Part shown: one piece after another, positions 46,736 to 59,833 of the stretch
Numbering within the stretch: position 1 is the stretch's first letter
Layout of the letters: each line of letters opens with the position of its first letter
Origin: Cricetomys ansorgei
Taxonomy: Eukaryota; Chordata; Mammalia; Rodentia; Nesomyidae
Direction: 5' to 3'
DNA length: 64,000 bases
Assembly (NCBI GenBank): GCA_026225945.1
Contig: JAMJFZ010002307.1
Location: 4,171,001 to 4,235,000 of the forward strand
Translations under genes and position numbers: made by a program
Notes under the pieces: model-generated
The model's database searches: none
What the model saw: only the letters and a program-made list of their open reading frames with translations
Told to the model about the DNA's origin: nothing

Positions 46736-49700
46736 AATAAAACCAGAGCTGGCTACATAGTTGAAGAGAAATGCTGCTGTGTTGGTTCTGTAAGTCTATT
46801 ATCATTTTTAAGTTGTTCTCATTGTTTTTAGTTAATGAACGAACGCCAGAGGAAGGATTCTGATTTCAAACTTCACATAGGCTTGTATACATGCCACCCA
46901 CTGTTATTTCAACACAGTCTTGTTGTTAAAACCACTAAGTTGGCGAATTCAAATATCTTAATATGCTTAAAATTTTGTAACCTGTATCCCTTAAATCTTA
47001 ATCTTCTAGAAGACACAAATATAGAATGGACAATATTGAGTCTATGTGTGTTGCTGCAAGTGACAAAATGACCGTCTTTTATTGATGAGTAATAGGCTAA
47101 TATGGGTAAGTAGCTCATTTTCTTTACCAGTTGGTCCGTCATCGAGCGCACAGGGTGATCTTTATCTTGACTATAGTGACTAGTGTTGCAGCAGGAATGT
47201 GTGTGCAGACATATTGATCCTCCTTTCCATATTTAGACACATTTACACAAAATGTCTACTGCTCTAAAAATCGTAGTTCTCCTTTGACATTTCAGAAGTA
47301 AGACATCACCATTATATGTATGTGTGTTATACATATGTAATTGTATATGGGACATTGTAGGTGAACCTGCACTTCCATGTGCAGAATTTCTATGAACTTT
47401 GTGAAATTAATTAACCATATGACAAAGGACAAGCTTTATCCGTATGATAACCACGTTATCCTATAAGTTTCTTTTTCCTATTCAACCACTAAAAGGATAC
47501 AGACACTTAAATTTTAGTGTTTCAGAGTGGTACCCATAGGATAAAAAGACAAGAATTCTGTATGTGTCATAGGTAAGATATTCCATTAAAGCTGGAATGT
47601 AATTCAATTAGTCAGATCTAGGTCTAGTCTTTGAGGAGTCAGGCCAATACTCTAGGAGCAGGAGACATGATAGAGAAGAAGGGAGAAAGCCTTGTTCTTA
47701 CAGATCTTTGGTATGAGAAGTCAGAGATTAAAATATAATAAGAAGATTAGCTTGTTTGATGAGCAGAGTTGTTGGAAAAGTCAATGCAAGTAGAGACCAG
47801 AAATGACGGGAAAATTTGTAAGTCTCCCTACTGTATTTAAACAAATACACAAAGAGGTCAAATGAGCCTTGATCTTGTGGAAGACTTTTCCAGTTAGGAA
47901 TGAGTAGTGGGAAGGATCTGACATGATTGGAAGCACGTGGGCCACTGGGACCCAGATCAAATGCACCAAGGGAAGAGAGGGCAAGGAAGCCATCACAGAG
48001 CAGAATAGGGGTCTGGGCTGTAGACTGCCAAAGGCCAGTGTTTGCAAACTCTTGGGGGGACCTTGGGCAACAGATCCTTGTGATGCCTTGACAACCACAC
48101 AGAAGATGTGGCAGATGTGGTGTTTCTACAGAGCAGTTGCAAAGTTGTAGATGCTTCAAGTGTTTGTCCAACGTCTGCACCCAGAAGCAGATCGGTACAT
48201 GGAAATTCCTCACCCTGGAGTTCTTTTCCATAATCATTTCAGCCCCAAAAACCCAAGTGAAAGGGTCTCAGCAGTCTCACTATTGCATCATAACTTGTGA
48301 ATTCCGTAAGCTGGCCACACAGCACTGTGCCTTCAAGGAAAGCTTATCCTGTGTTAAGACCCCCGTGCATATCCTCAGTGGTTGAGACAGCTCTGAACCA
48401 CTGCCCAAAGGATGCTAAGGAAACAAACTTACAGGCATCAATGTTCTTTTTCAATTTGATTGTGCTAATATCCAGTCTGAAAAAAAAAATGCTACTCTTC
48501 TATTTTTGAAGAGTTCAGTTAATTAAGATACCAAAAGACCAGAAGGGTTTAATGAATTATGTTTAGAAAAATGATTTGAACTGATTAAGCATCAGTGTTA
48601 ATTAAGGCCACTTTGAACCTGAGCAAGTTTTCAGATTTTTATGTTCAAGACAACTCATGTTTTGATTTTTTTAAAATATGTATAAACTAGTTACTAATTT
48701 TTCGTTAAATCTTTAAATAAAAATACGACATATAAACACAAGAGCTTGACCCCACCTTCTTTCGTGTGTGGATAAATACATTCTATCTCAGAGCTTTGCA
48801 ATGTAGAAATATTTCAACCCAGCCCTCACGTGCATGCAGAACTCCACAAGTGTAAATCAGTGCAGTGAAATGGGATGGAAATCGTCACATTACACAGAAC
48901 TCTGGATGATTTTCAGTCCATTCTGCCATGATGAGAACTATATGACCCTACAGTTTTCTAAGTAGGAAAAGTTGGTCTTCGTTTAAGAGACACATTTTTA
49001 AGAGTTAAGTTCAGCTGGAAAGTTTAATCTGGACTTTTATTTCCTTCTACCTGGTTCCTAGGCTGTCCAATGACATGAGAAAATTCCCCACATGTTGGAC
49101 TCTTCTTCTTGGCCACCTTGTCTACAGCATTCTCTAGCATTGCCCCTCATGATATGTGTTGAGGGTCGACTACTCAGCATGCCTGGATATGAAACCTTTG
49201 GGTGCTGGTAATGGGATTTCAAATAGAATTTTCTCTACCATTTTCTGCATCATATCCCACAGGGATATGTAGCCATCTTTGGAGTAATGACACACTTTTA
49301 TTCCCTGCTTCTCCCCAATGCCCATCACTATCTCCCTGGCCTCTCTAAGGCTTTCGCTATTATCACACTGCCGTTGGTACCACTAAGAAAGGAAGGACTC
49401 AGCTTTTGCAGGCGAGGACTGGTGGAAAAAATAATTTTGAATGTAGTGGCTGTGTTTAATTGGAGTTGTAAACACTACGGATTCATCATAGTTTGAAAGT
49501 ATTCATCAGAGCTAAATTGAAGCTCAAAGGATTTGCTACATGATTGAGCATTGAGAGGTAACAGTTAGGGGTTTTGCAGACGTCCTTTTATGTGGGAGAA
49601 CAGGAGTTACATATAAGCAGGTTCAGACTCTTAAATTACACCCTTCCTTGACCTTGCCATCCAGACTCAGGAGTATTTTCTAGTTTATTAGTTAAATACT

Positions 49701-50394
49701 ACCCAGCTATTTAAATAGCAGAAAGCTCCATTCTTTGAAGGTTTCCTTTCCCCAAGGAAGGGAAAATAGTAATCAATACAGATGTTACAAATAATTCTAT
49801 ATTTCATACACACACGTGTATGAATACAAACACACACATTTTCCTGAGGGTGGCCTTTTGCACACTGTAGCTTCGTTGTATAGCAGGAACCTTCAGAAAT
49901 TCACTCCACAACGCACAGCTACACCTCTGTTGCCTGGCTAGGCCTTCCCACAGAACCCCCATTCAGCATTTTTTTTCTGTTTTCCTGGATTATTTGGACA
50001 GTTCGTAGGCACATATACATGAGCGCACACTCACATGCAAGCTTCAGCCACATCACAAAAACCACCCCCGCATCAGACTCCACCCGGGTCTCCATTTAGC
50101 CACAAGGCAGGACTTGTGTCAACTCTAGTAAAAAGGGATCCAAAACAAGTATAAAAAGGTAACGTTTGAGGAACATAGTTGAAGTACAGAAAGGGAAACT
50201 TGTATTTAAAAATCACAACGTAACGTTTATTCGTCAAAGAGAATGAGCCTCTAAAGCAGCTATTGCTGGAATTCGCCATGGGCTCCCTGTGCTTTCAGAG
50301 CCCCACAGCGGCTGCTAAGAAAAGCCAGTGCTAAAGGATACAGTACATAGATGGATGACACATACATAGATGGACAGATGATACATAGAAAGGT

Positions 50395-50410
50395 ATGTGT
50401 GTGGGTGTGC

Positions 50411-50455
<45 letters not shown>

Positions 50456-50520
50456 AGATGATAAATGATAATTATGCAAACATATATACATAAATGCACA
50501 CACACATATATACACATGTG
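50395..50520. repeat. (AT)n with flanking TG, GATA and CA repeats
   Basis: A pure (TA)n run of about 20 units at 50412-50452, preceded by TGTGTGGGTGTGCG and followed by GATAGATGATAAATG and CA/TATA words. Confidence 0.95.
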
Positions 50521-51175
50521 TGTATGGAATTTTCAGTAGTGCAGACCCGGGTGCTGCAGTGTTCTAAAGGGGGCCACACCCAACTCATGTCCTGCACTCG
50601 TGGAGCACTGAAGGCCACCATGTGCGCTATGATCTCCCAGCTCAGCTTTAAGCACACAAGCCACAGGGGAAGGCCCGGCAGCCTCAACATGCAGCAGCGT
50701 GGCTGTTTATCTTGAGAGTCTCTTACCGTAAACTTTACAGAATTGCAGCTTAATAATACCTCACCTGGGTGCATAGAAATCACCTAAGTCAAACACTGTA
50801 CTTGAAAGACCGACTCTCCGGAAGAGATGGCTACCGCTTGCTTAGGTGCCTCTACCTGCGACTTCTTTGATGAGGAACATGCTGCTTCAAGAGACATTAC
50901 TGACTGACATCCCACCACTGACATTGATCTGATCTGACTTGTGATTTTTTTTTTTTCATTTTCAACTTTATGATAATGTGAAAGTGACACACAGAAGAAA
51001 TGGCAATTCAGCGCTTGGATGTTTTCTCCCACACTGTTGAAATACGATATTCACCGAGGAAGTTGGGCAGCAGCTGACCTGCAGCTGCCTGTCAGTCATG
51101 AAGGCAAATAGCCAGTATACACCACATTGGCTGCCAGGCTTAGGTGGTCAGGAAGTTAAGTATACTATATGCATT

Positions 51176-51372
51176 ATTTTTTCCTTTCTGAGACAGGATC
51201 TCATGTAGCCCAGGCTGGCCTCAGATTCCTTGTGGAGCTGAGGATGATCTAGGACTTCTTGACCTCCTTCCTCTACCTGGGAATACAAGCAAGGACCTCC
51301 CCCGCCAGTTCTATTTCATGCTGCGGGAACGTGCAAGACACTCTACCTACTGAGACGAATCGCAAACCAGTA
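51176..51372 (-). mobile_element. B4-type composite SINE
   Basis: CTGAGACAGGATCTCATGTA, GCCCAGGCTGGCCTCAGATT, CCTACCTGGGAATACAAGC (B1 part, reversed) then GCTGCGGGAACGTGCAAGAC and ACTCTACCTACTGAGAC (ID-like part, reversed). Confidence 0.8.
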
Positions 51373-51461
51373 ATGCATTTCAGACTTAAGACATTTTAAG
51401 TTTTACAATGTGTTTCAGGGGACTTGAACATTTTTTTTTCTGAGAAACTGAGGTATTGTGT

Positions 51462-51600
51462 TAGTCACAGGATTGTATGCCTGTAATCCCAGAACTCTGG
51501 GGGTAAAGGTGGAGGTTTATGTTTGTGGTTACATGCTGAGACCAGGGCAATACCAAGTTACAGAGGACCTTGTGCCAACTCCCTTTCCCCCAAAGAAAGC
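51462..51600 (+). mobile_element. Old B1-type SINE
   Basis: TTGTATGCCTGTAATCCCAG, AACTCTGGGGGTAAAGGTGG, GCTGAGACCAGGGCAATACC and AAAGAAAGC tail words outline a degraded B1/PB1. Confidence 0.65.
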
Positions 51601-52469
51601 ACTGTTTTTCTTTACACCACATAAATATGTCTTTAACGAATCGGTTTTATTATCAACTACGTATAAGAGTGTGTAGTTTCACAGTCATGTTTCTATGAAA
51701 AGACTTAAAGAATTTAGGTACTTTTGCAGAAAGATTTTTTTTTTTTTCAGTAAAGATTGTTTTTGTTTTCCTCATTCCTACTGAATGGCGGACCATGACA
51801 CGGATGGCCGTAGCCTATTTTTCTTTTTTCTAATGGAATGCTAAAATAAATAAGAACCAACCTGTAAGCCCACCGGAGAACCAGCAGAGAATGGGACTAG
51901 TGTTTTATACCAGTTTCTTATGGGGTCTCACTCAGCGCTGCGGATAAGAACCATCTGTAGTGTACTGACGCTTGCGCAGGGAACTTCTGAACCGCGGGGG
52001 CCTTGACAACTCTAGGATTGTATTCTCTATAGCTCTCATGTAAGGAGCGTTTTCTCAGGTAGACCGCATGTAGAATTAGATTTATAAGTGTACTTATATG
52101 AATATATAATTAAGTAGGTAATGCCAAGTAAATATGTATGGAAATGAATCTTTCATATTCACTAAAGTCAACCCATAATAATTGTACATACATTAAAGAA
52201 AAAAAAACCCAGCAATACCTTCCTATTGATATAGTAGTATGTTAAAGAAAAGATATATTTTTCTCTAAATGAATTTAAAAAAAAAATTCAAAGAAATGTT
52301 TGCCGACCCATTTTGCACTAAATGCTTCAATGTAGGATGTACAGAGGGTCAGATATCATTATAGGCTTGACTCTGATGAAGTACATTAGAGCCTCCATCC
52401 CAGCCGAAAGTAGGAAGCTCATAGAGCCATTCTGTCCCATAGGAAAGTTAGTATTCGATGTTGGTACTA

Positions 52470-52995
52470 GGTCAGAATGTTACATATAACATTATATCAT
52501 CTGCAAATAAGGATACTTTGACTATTTGTGTCCCCTTGATCTTCTTCTGTTGGCTTATTGCTCTAGCTAAGACTTCAATTCTATGTTAAATAGGTATAGA
52601 GACAGTGGACATCCTTGTCTTGGTTCTGGTCTTAGTGAAAATGCATTGAATTTCTCTCCATTTAGGATAATATTGGCTGTGGGCTTGCTGTAAGTTGCCT
52701 TAATTATCCTGAGGTATACCCATTGTCTTCCTAACCTCTCCAGGACTTTTATTTTTGAGGGGGTGTTGCATTTTGTCAGAGGTCCTTACTGCATTGGATG
52801 AGCTATCATGAGGTTTCTGACTTTTATTCTGTGGGGAATTTTGTTTATTGATTTGTCTAGCTTGAACCATCTCTGCATCTCCTGGATGAAGCTGACTCAA
52901 TCATGGTAGCTTGCATTTTTTGATGTGTTATTGAATTCTTCTTGCAAGTAGTTTATTGAGCATTTTTTGCATCTATTCAGAAGGAGATGGCTTTC
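52470..52995 (-). mobile_element. LINE-1 ORF2 fragment (reverse transcriptase region), antisense
   Basis: ATATCATCTGCAAATAAGGA, TTATTGCTCTAGCTAAGACT, CATCCTTGTCTTGGTTCTGG, ATAATATTGGCTGTGGGCTT, TTTATTGATTTGTCTAGCTT, CATCTCCTGGATGAAGCTGA and AGTTTATTGAGCATTTTTTG are the reverse of L1 ORF2. The frame is broken. Confidence 0.92.
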
Positions 52996-53611
52996 TGTGT
53001 TGTGTGAATTCAGGGTTGTCGAGCACAGGACCCTAAGAGTTTGTCCTCTAGCTCAGGCCTGCCTTGTTTCACCCTGTCCTGTCCACCTGTGAACACAGGC
53101 ATGTCTGTGTTCTGATGACATGAGGTGATTATAATATGCATATGTGTATTTATTGTGTTGGATTCAACATCAGCTCCCTAAGTCCAAAATTAGTTTACAT
53201 GTTCATGCTCCATACACAACTGAAGAAATCGGGAAGACAGGGAGAAAAGTTTAGAATACTGCAGTGGCACTCTGTTCTTAGGTTATAGTTTTAATGGCCT
53301 TTCTAGTACAAGTCTGAGTAGGAGTTTTATTTGTATTCCTTTAGTTCAGTGTTTCTGAAACATCTGCATGTGTAAAAGTTACTGTTTGGAGTTTAGTTCT
53401 ATTCCTTCTGGACATTTCCTTACAAGCCACTATTACACCTGGTCTAGAATCCCCCTGGCCACCAAGACCTAGCAGAATAATATGGCACAATGTGGGCACC
53501 TCATGAAAGCCAACTGAGAAAGTGCCTCACATGGTAAGTACCTTTTTAAAAACTTTAAATCTTGGAGTCACTCGGGATTCAGATATATTTTATTAAGATT
53601 TCTTGGCATCA

Positions 53612-53822
53612 GAGGTGAGACTATAGCTCAACTGGTAGAGCACTTGCCTGGGTGCATGAAAACCTGGCTTTGAATCTCAGCACCTCATAAAACCAGGCAG
53701 GGTGACCCACACTCCAGCTCTCTAGAGGTGGAAGCAGAAGAAGCACAAGTCGAAGGGCATCCTTGACTATATAGGGAGTCCATATCCAGCCTGGGCTACA
53801 CGAGACCCTGTCTCCAAAACAC
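53612..53822 (+). mobile_element. B4 (ID-B1 dimer) SINE
   Basis: An ID-like left part (GACTATAGCTCAACTGGTAG, AGCACTTGCCTGGGTGCATG, GGCTTTGAATCTCAGCACCT) is joined to a B1-like right part (CACACTCCAGCTCTCTAGAG, CCAGCCTGGGCTACACGAGA, CCCTGTCTCC) and runs into a CA tail. Confidence 0.92.
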
Positions 53823-53836
53823 ACACATACACATAC

Positions 53837-53876
<40 letters not shown>
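53822..53876. repeat. (CA)n microsatellite
   Basis: Short interrupted CA then about 17 pure CA units, growing from the B4 tail. Confidence 0.95.
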
Positions 53877-53878
<2 letters not shown>

Positions 53879-56800
53879 GTCGCAGCATTGAAGAAACTAT
53901 TCACAAATGTATCTGCCCACTGAAAATTGAGAGACTAACTGGAGATGAGGATAAGTTTGGGGGAAGCTCTGTGAAAGCAGAAGATTTACATGAGAAACAC
54001 TTCAAGTTCTCTCCTCTGCTTCATTTGCCTGTTTTTGTCTCAGATTTGACATTTTGAAACCCTCAGTGTTTTCACACACAGTAGCGGGCTTCTCCTTAAG
54101 ACAATGGCTTATTGATGGAGAGCAACGTAGGTGAGCTGCGTTTGCGTGGATGCTGAGGACCTCCCGGGGATCATTTCCGAAAAGGGGAAGTGAGAGCAAG
54201 TTCCAACAGCCCGCAAGATAGAGGATGGTATGAGAGGAGGGAATGGGCATCCGCAGAGCAGGCCGGTGTGCGTGCACAGCGCTGAGTCTCTGCATCTGGA
54301 CCCTAAGCTTCACGGTCAGCCCAGTGCACAGAAGTTGTCTGAGGCATTCCCAGTTCTGTCTCGCTAAAAGTGGCTTTCCCCAGCCTGTTCTTGTTCTCTT
54401 TTAAAACCCAACTTCTGACTTCCTTCCTTTTGACACATTATCACGCTCTTTTCTGCGTTTGATATTTTAAATTCTCTTAAGATCTTGCACTATAAAGGGC
54501 ATGGATGCATGTCCATGTTCCTAGTGCAGATAATTTTATGTTAATGTTGTTCCACACACATATCCAAAGTCACAAATACTATTTAAAATTTTTATCTGTT
54601 TAGGGATTAAGCTTAAGAAAAATATAACTTGATTATTTCATTCTGTGTCATCTGTTAGTTTTCTATAACCCTTTGACAAGAGTCTTATTAAAAATGGGTA
54701 CAATCTTTTGGGTTTTCTGTTTTGTCCTTTCTGGAAGCTTTGTTATCCTGGATAATATATGTGGCATGCAAGGTACCACCTCAGTGGCCATTTAGAAGTT
54801 AGCTCCTGAGTCTCAGTTCCTTGTACATATAAAGTATTCTAAGAAGTGACCACAATTCACAAGACCTATTCATCTTGCTCTTGTTGTTTTTCAATAGGCA
54901 GAACTATAACATAATCGGTCCAAGCTTTAATATTCGACTTGCACTCACAGGATTGGGTAGCGGGTGAATGGGCTTCTCTGAACTTCTCACCATGCATAGT
55001 GGTCATAAAGTGCTCAAAATAGCTCTTACTGCAGGCAAAGTGCTCTGAAATGCATGACTCTCTCTCCAGCAAAAACAAGGGCTATTTCAAGCACACTTGC
55101 ATGGTTTAGACAGCCCATGTCCAAGCGCACACAACAGGAATGCATACAATTGTCTGAGAGCACAGAATAGGGATACATACAGTTTATCACTCCACACTCT
55201 GCCGTTGGTCCCTCTTAAGTCTCTGACTTCTGTGGCTCCTAGCCTTCCACCCTTACTGATAGCTACTGCGCCTCTTTACTGTCAGTATGTGTGGGTTTCA
55301 GGCAGGGGGGACTTGGAGATCTCAAGATTGGATCTGTTGATTTATGACTAGAACATGACCAGAGGTATTAAAGAAACTTGGGAACACACATCTGGACGCC
55401 ACAAGTAGAAAGATTCAGGATCACTTTACATGGTGATAATGTGGAGGGCAGGAGAGTTAAGTCCCTTGGGTGGGAAACATAGGGGTTATAAAGGGAATTG
55501 CCCACAGAAGGGTACATCTGCTTGTGGCAGAGATCGAGTCTGAGATGAGGAAGGCCTACTTACAAACTATAAGAAGAGCTGGGAAAGATATTTAAAGCAA
55601 AAACTTAATTTAGTGACATAATGTCTATTGAGTTACCTCCTTGATGCATGATATTCTTATTGTTAGACTATTTCTTTGCCAAACAATGCCTTTCTCCAAA
55701 TCTCCCCGTATTGTAATATATGCTAATGTGTGTTCTGCAAAATCGTGACACTTAAGAAGTGATTGTGACACAATAAAATTCACATAAACACGGGGAAAAT
55801 TATTTAAGTGGTGAAAAATAATATCTTCTGGCAATTAAGGAGAACACATAAACTGAGAAAATGGAAGCAAATGCTGTTTCATCTCACACATTTGTTTTGC
55901 CGTTTTCCAGTCATTACTGTAGCAATCATCACGGAGCCCAGATTGTTAGGTACACGTTTTCCATCCCGGTGCTCTTTAGGCACAGATGAAAAGATGTTCT
56001 TGGTTAGCTCTGCCCTCCGTTCTCTTCAGAACACTTAGAGAAAGCATGTTGTGACGGGTGCTACACAGCGTTTCCTGGGAACAAATCCTTGAGTTGAGCT
56101 GCATCAAGGTGAAGTGTGGTTTACTGCAGTACGGTTTGGGTGTCTTTTAGATATATGTCAAGCTTCAGGTTTCCTTGCTTGGGTTGCTTACCTTATTTTC
56201 CTCTTCACATGCATCCCAGTAGCATCCGGATCAAGTTGGTTTCAGTTAGCTGCATCCACACAGCAAAATCGGGGTTGCTCTTCCGTCCCTTTCCTGTGTG
56301 TGCTCCTTGTAGACTTCGGAATGAAACTTGGCATGCTTGTAAAAATGGCCATTTCTTCTTGATCTCTTGAAAGTTGTTTGCTTGCTAGATTGATCTTTGG
56401 GGACTGAGTTAATATTTTTCAAAGTGCTGCTATGAAATAAATGGATTCACACACGTTCATTTGAAAGTTGAGTAACTCAGTACTTGAGGCAGGTTAGTCA
56501 GAAAAGCTAAACTATATGAGTCCTTCTTGTTTGTGGGAGATAAGTTCCAAGCCCCCAATGGGTACCTGAAAATGCATTTAGCGTTGATCCCTATGGATAC
56601 TATCTGTTTTCCTTTTTATACACAACTATGATAAAGCTTATGAAATAGGAACACTAAAAAATTGACAGTAATTGCTACTGATAAAATAAAGCAAACTTTA
56701 AGAATATATTATGTGTCATAAAAGAAGATAAAAGTGTCTTGAAAGACTCAAGACAAATATTAACACGCATGCAAAGCGAAGCTTTAGAGATGAGCCAGCT

Positions 56801-57960
56801 ACTGCGTGTACCACAAATATAAAACTTGCCTACAGTTAGCAAAATATATTTTTGAAGTTAAGACTTAAGAAGTCTGTTTGAAATACATCTGCCACATCCC
56901 TTACAGATAAATGATCGGGAAAGCTAGCGCACGGCTCGTGAACTAGCTGGAAGCTTTCCCAGTAGTAGTGAGATTCATAGTGACTCACTCATATATTCTG
57001 GGCTGTTTCTGATTGATAGCATGTGGCCCAGGAACAGCTTCAAACTGTCTCACATTGGTGTTTAACCCATGAGTCATTGCTCCTAATCTTTGCACATGAT
57101 GTTTTAATTTAAGAAATACCGAATTCTCCTTTAAGAAGGGAATGAAAAATAGACAGAATAAAAACCAAGAGGGATGGTGCACTTTCTGCACTTCTCATTT
57201 ACTAGAAAGGATATTTTCCACTCTGTCACTGTAAAGGCCATGATGGGGGAAACCCACATGTTCCTTCAATATCGTGGGACAGAAGTGTCTTGCTTTCCTT
57301 TCATTCCATTCCTTCTCCTGCCCTTCACACCTTCCTGTGCCCCATCTCCCCTCCCTCCTTCTCCTTCTCTTCTTTAAAATACACTAAATGCCATACCTGA
57401 AAGCTGGAGTTCTTGGCTGCCTTGCTTTAGTTTCTGTCAGTCTGTCATGGAGATTTGTGGCTTCTGTTTATGGGTTGGGAGAGATTTTTCACTTGAATGC
57501 GGCATTGTTTCCATCTGAATAAATGATTCACAGATTAACTCTACATATAGTTTACAAATAATCATATGCACATATATGTATATAAAATGCTGCTAGACTG
57601 CTTTATTTATGGGCTTCTTTAGCTGTAACAAACCACAAAGAGGATTATACGGTGTTACTCTTTAAACTTAGTATCTTTCTCTATTCCTTTTGAATGATAC
57701 CTGCTATGGTTTGTCGTCAGTTAATGTTTACCAGATTATTTTGGCTCAGAATGTAGAATTATTTGCTTAATCTGATGAGTAGCATATACTCACATTCTCT
57801 AGTTTCTTGTCAATTTGAATCAAAATCTGCTCTTCCATTATTACCAAAAACTCAGCAGAAAATAGACTATTCATATCTGGTTACCAAGAATCTAGGCATA
57901 CTGAGGGGGTTCTTCAGTTTCCCCCGTGGACAGAGGCAGGATTTCATCATGCTCCATTCT

Positions 57961-58215
57961 TAGGCAGAAACACAATTGCATTTATCAAACAATGCTTTAG
58001 CATGATATCATTAGTCTGCATTGAAGAGTTTAAAAAGAAAAATCCATAAGAGCATGCTATTATAGGAATATAGCTCACTAAATCAACGCCAGGGTTTTTC
58101 CATTAATGAGAACTTACAAGACAATTTCCACTCAGGTTTGTGTGTCTCCAAAGCTTTCATCATGCATAAAGCTAATTTATCTTCATCTGATAGATTTGAA
58201 ATCACCAGAAGCAGC
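57961..58215. promoter_or_regulatory. Candidate conserved noncoding element with SOX motif
   Basis: Repeat-free, AT-rich but non-simple DNA. It contains ATCAAACAATG (AACAATG at 57988-57994, a SOX consensus), an octamer-like ATGCATAA near 58162 and TAATTT words. It lies in a repeat-poor 5.6-kb stretch. Function is inferred. Confidence 0.28.
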
Positions 58216-59395
58216 TTAGGTGATGGTTCTGGGTAGTAGAAATCCCCAGAAAATGTGTTGGGCCCTAAGTTGGTTGTGTTGTTCTGTGGCTTGGACCGCT
58301 GTTCTATTTCAAACTCATCCCTTCTGTGTTTTCATGTTTTATTACTTCCACATTTTATGTCTTCTTCTAACTTCAATTCTTCATTTCCTCTATTCTTCTA
58401 TCCCTTTTCCTAATGGTCATTTCATTTTGTTTTTTGACATCATTTCCTGAGGTCATAGCTACAGGAATTCCAGATGCAAATAATAGACTAACACCAAAGT
58501 CACCCTTAGTGCTGTGCATAGCCTCTGTTTGTGACTGTCACTCCATTCTGCTGACTCAGGTCCACACAGAAGCACCTTCTCATTTCCCTGGACACCTGGC
58601 TCTGACGTCGAGATGTAATAGTTGTAAGCTTTTCGTTACATTGTCATGAGTCCATATCTTATTTTACTTTGCTAGAACCATCCACAATGCTTCTAGGCTT
58701 TGTCACACAGCCATTCAAAGAGGAAGTATCCTTGATAAATTGGATGACAGCAGGCACTCTGGGTTATTTCTGCAATAGAGTCATGTGTCGCAATGCTGTG
58801 TTCTCTTAATAAGGGCTTTCAATTCCCAAGTTAACAGTGGAAGTTCCTTGTGAAGAGTATGATTATGATTATAGTTAAATTGATATAGCTTTATTTCAGA
58901 GGCGTGTGCTCATCATATCTGAAAAATAAGCAACAAAGTAAATGTGTCACTCCCCTTCAGCCATGAATGTAGAGAAGAAAGCTTTCACATGCCCTTCCAC
59001 ACAACCTCATACACAGCTACTGGGCCAAGAATTCAGGAGACACAGGTCTTAACTGTGTCCTGTTTAACATAAAATAGCCATAGCATTTTTTTTGCAATAT
59101 CAGCTTCCCATTTGTGTCATGTTTAAAATGACTATTGATGATATTTTATAGTGACATAAGACTTTAGGTCCACATTGCTCTCTACTCAAACATTATTGAT
59201 ATTAGAAAGCTTTTGCTTCTTACAGACTCAAAAGAATCTTAATCCCAATGCCTACAAAGCATCTTATGTCCACACTGATGCATTCTTGTTATTTTCAAGA
59301 AACTAAAAATACTATAAGTTAGGTCTGTCATTGAAAACGTCAAAGACATTTCTTTAGTCCTCTGAGCTGATAGATGGAATTGTAGGTATTAACTT

Positions 59396-59480
59396 AGTCA
59401 GTAGTTACTGAGTGCTGGCCCCCGCCCCCATTCAGTCTCTGTTCTAACTCTTGTGGATACAAAGACAATAAGAAAATAAA
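59396..59480 (+). mobile_element. Possible ancient repeat remnant cut by a SINE
   Basis: AGTCAGTAGTTACTGAGTGC and CTGTTCTAACTCTTGTGGAT followed by ACAAAGACAATAAG resemble the TTATTGAGTGCCTACTATGTGCCAGG..GGGATACAAAGATGAATAAG motif. It stops where a B4-type SINE begins. Confidence 0.35.
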
Positions 59481-59484
59481 ACAG

Positions 59485-59748
59485 AGTCTGAGATGGAGAA
59501 CTGGCTCAGTGGGTCAGCACTTGATTCACAAGTGGGAGGACCTGAGCTCAAACATCCAGCACCCAGGTACAAAGCAGGTGTGGTCCTGCGAGTGCCTGTG
59601 ACCTCAGCCCTGGGCCAGTGCAGACAGGAGGGCTTCTGGGGCATTGTCACCACCAGCCTTGCTCCAGCTTCAACAGACACCTTATCTCAAAGGAATAAGT
59701 TATAGAGTGATAGACCAAGACACTTCTGGCCTCTAGGTGTGTAAATCT
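59485..59748 (+). mobile_element. B4/RSINE1-type SINE
   Basis: GAGATGGAGAACTGGCTCAG, GGAGGACCTGAGCTCAAACA, CCAGCACCCAGGTACAAAGC, ACCTCAGCCCTGGGCCAGTG and CAGACACCTTATCTCAAAGG, then CTTCTGGCCTCTAGGTG, match the composite rodent SINE. It runs into CA repeats. Confidence 0.8.
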
Positions 59749-59829
59749 ACACATATACACACACAACACAATGCACACACAACACACACAGCAACACACA
59801 CAACACACACAAAACACACACACACCAGC
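59749..59829. repeat. CA/AACAC-rich tail repeat
   Basis: ACACAACACAC-type units with interruptions, directly after the SINE. Confidence 0.92.
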
Positions 59830-59833
59830 ACAT

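Noticed and set aside
47728..48237. 169-codon minus-strand open frame
   Set aside because: Low-complexity-free but without recognisable domain, and antisense in an intron; length is within chance for 64 kb.
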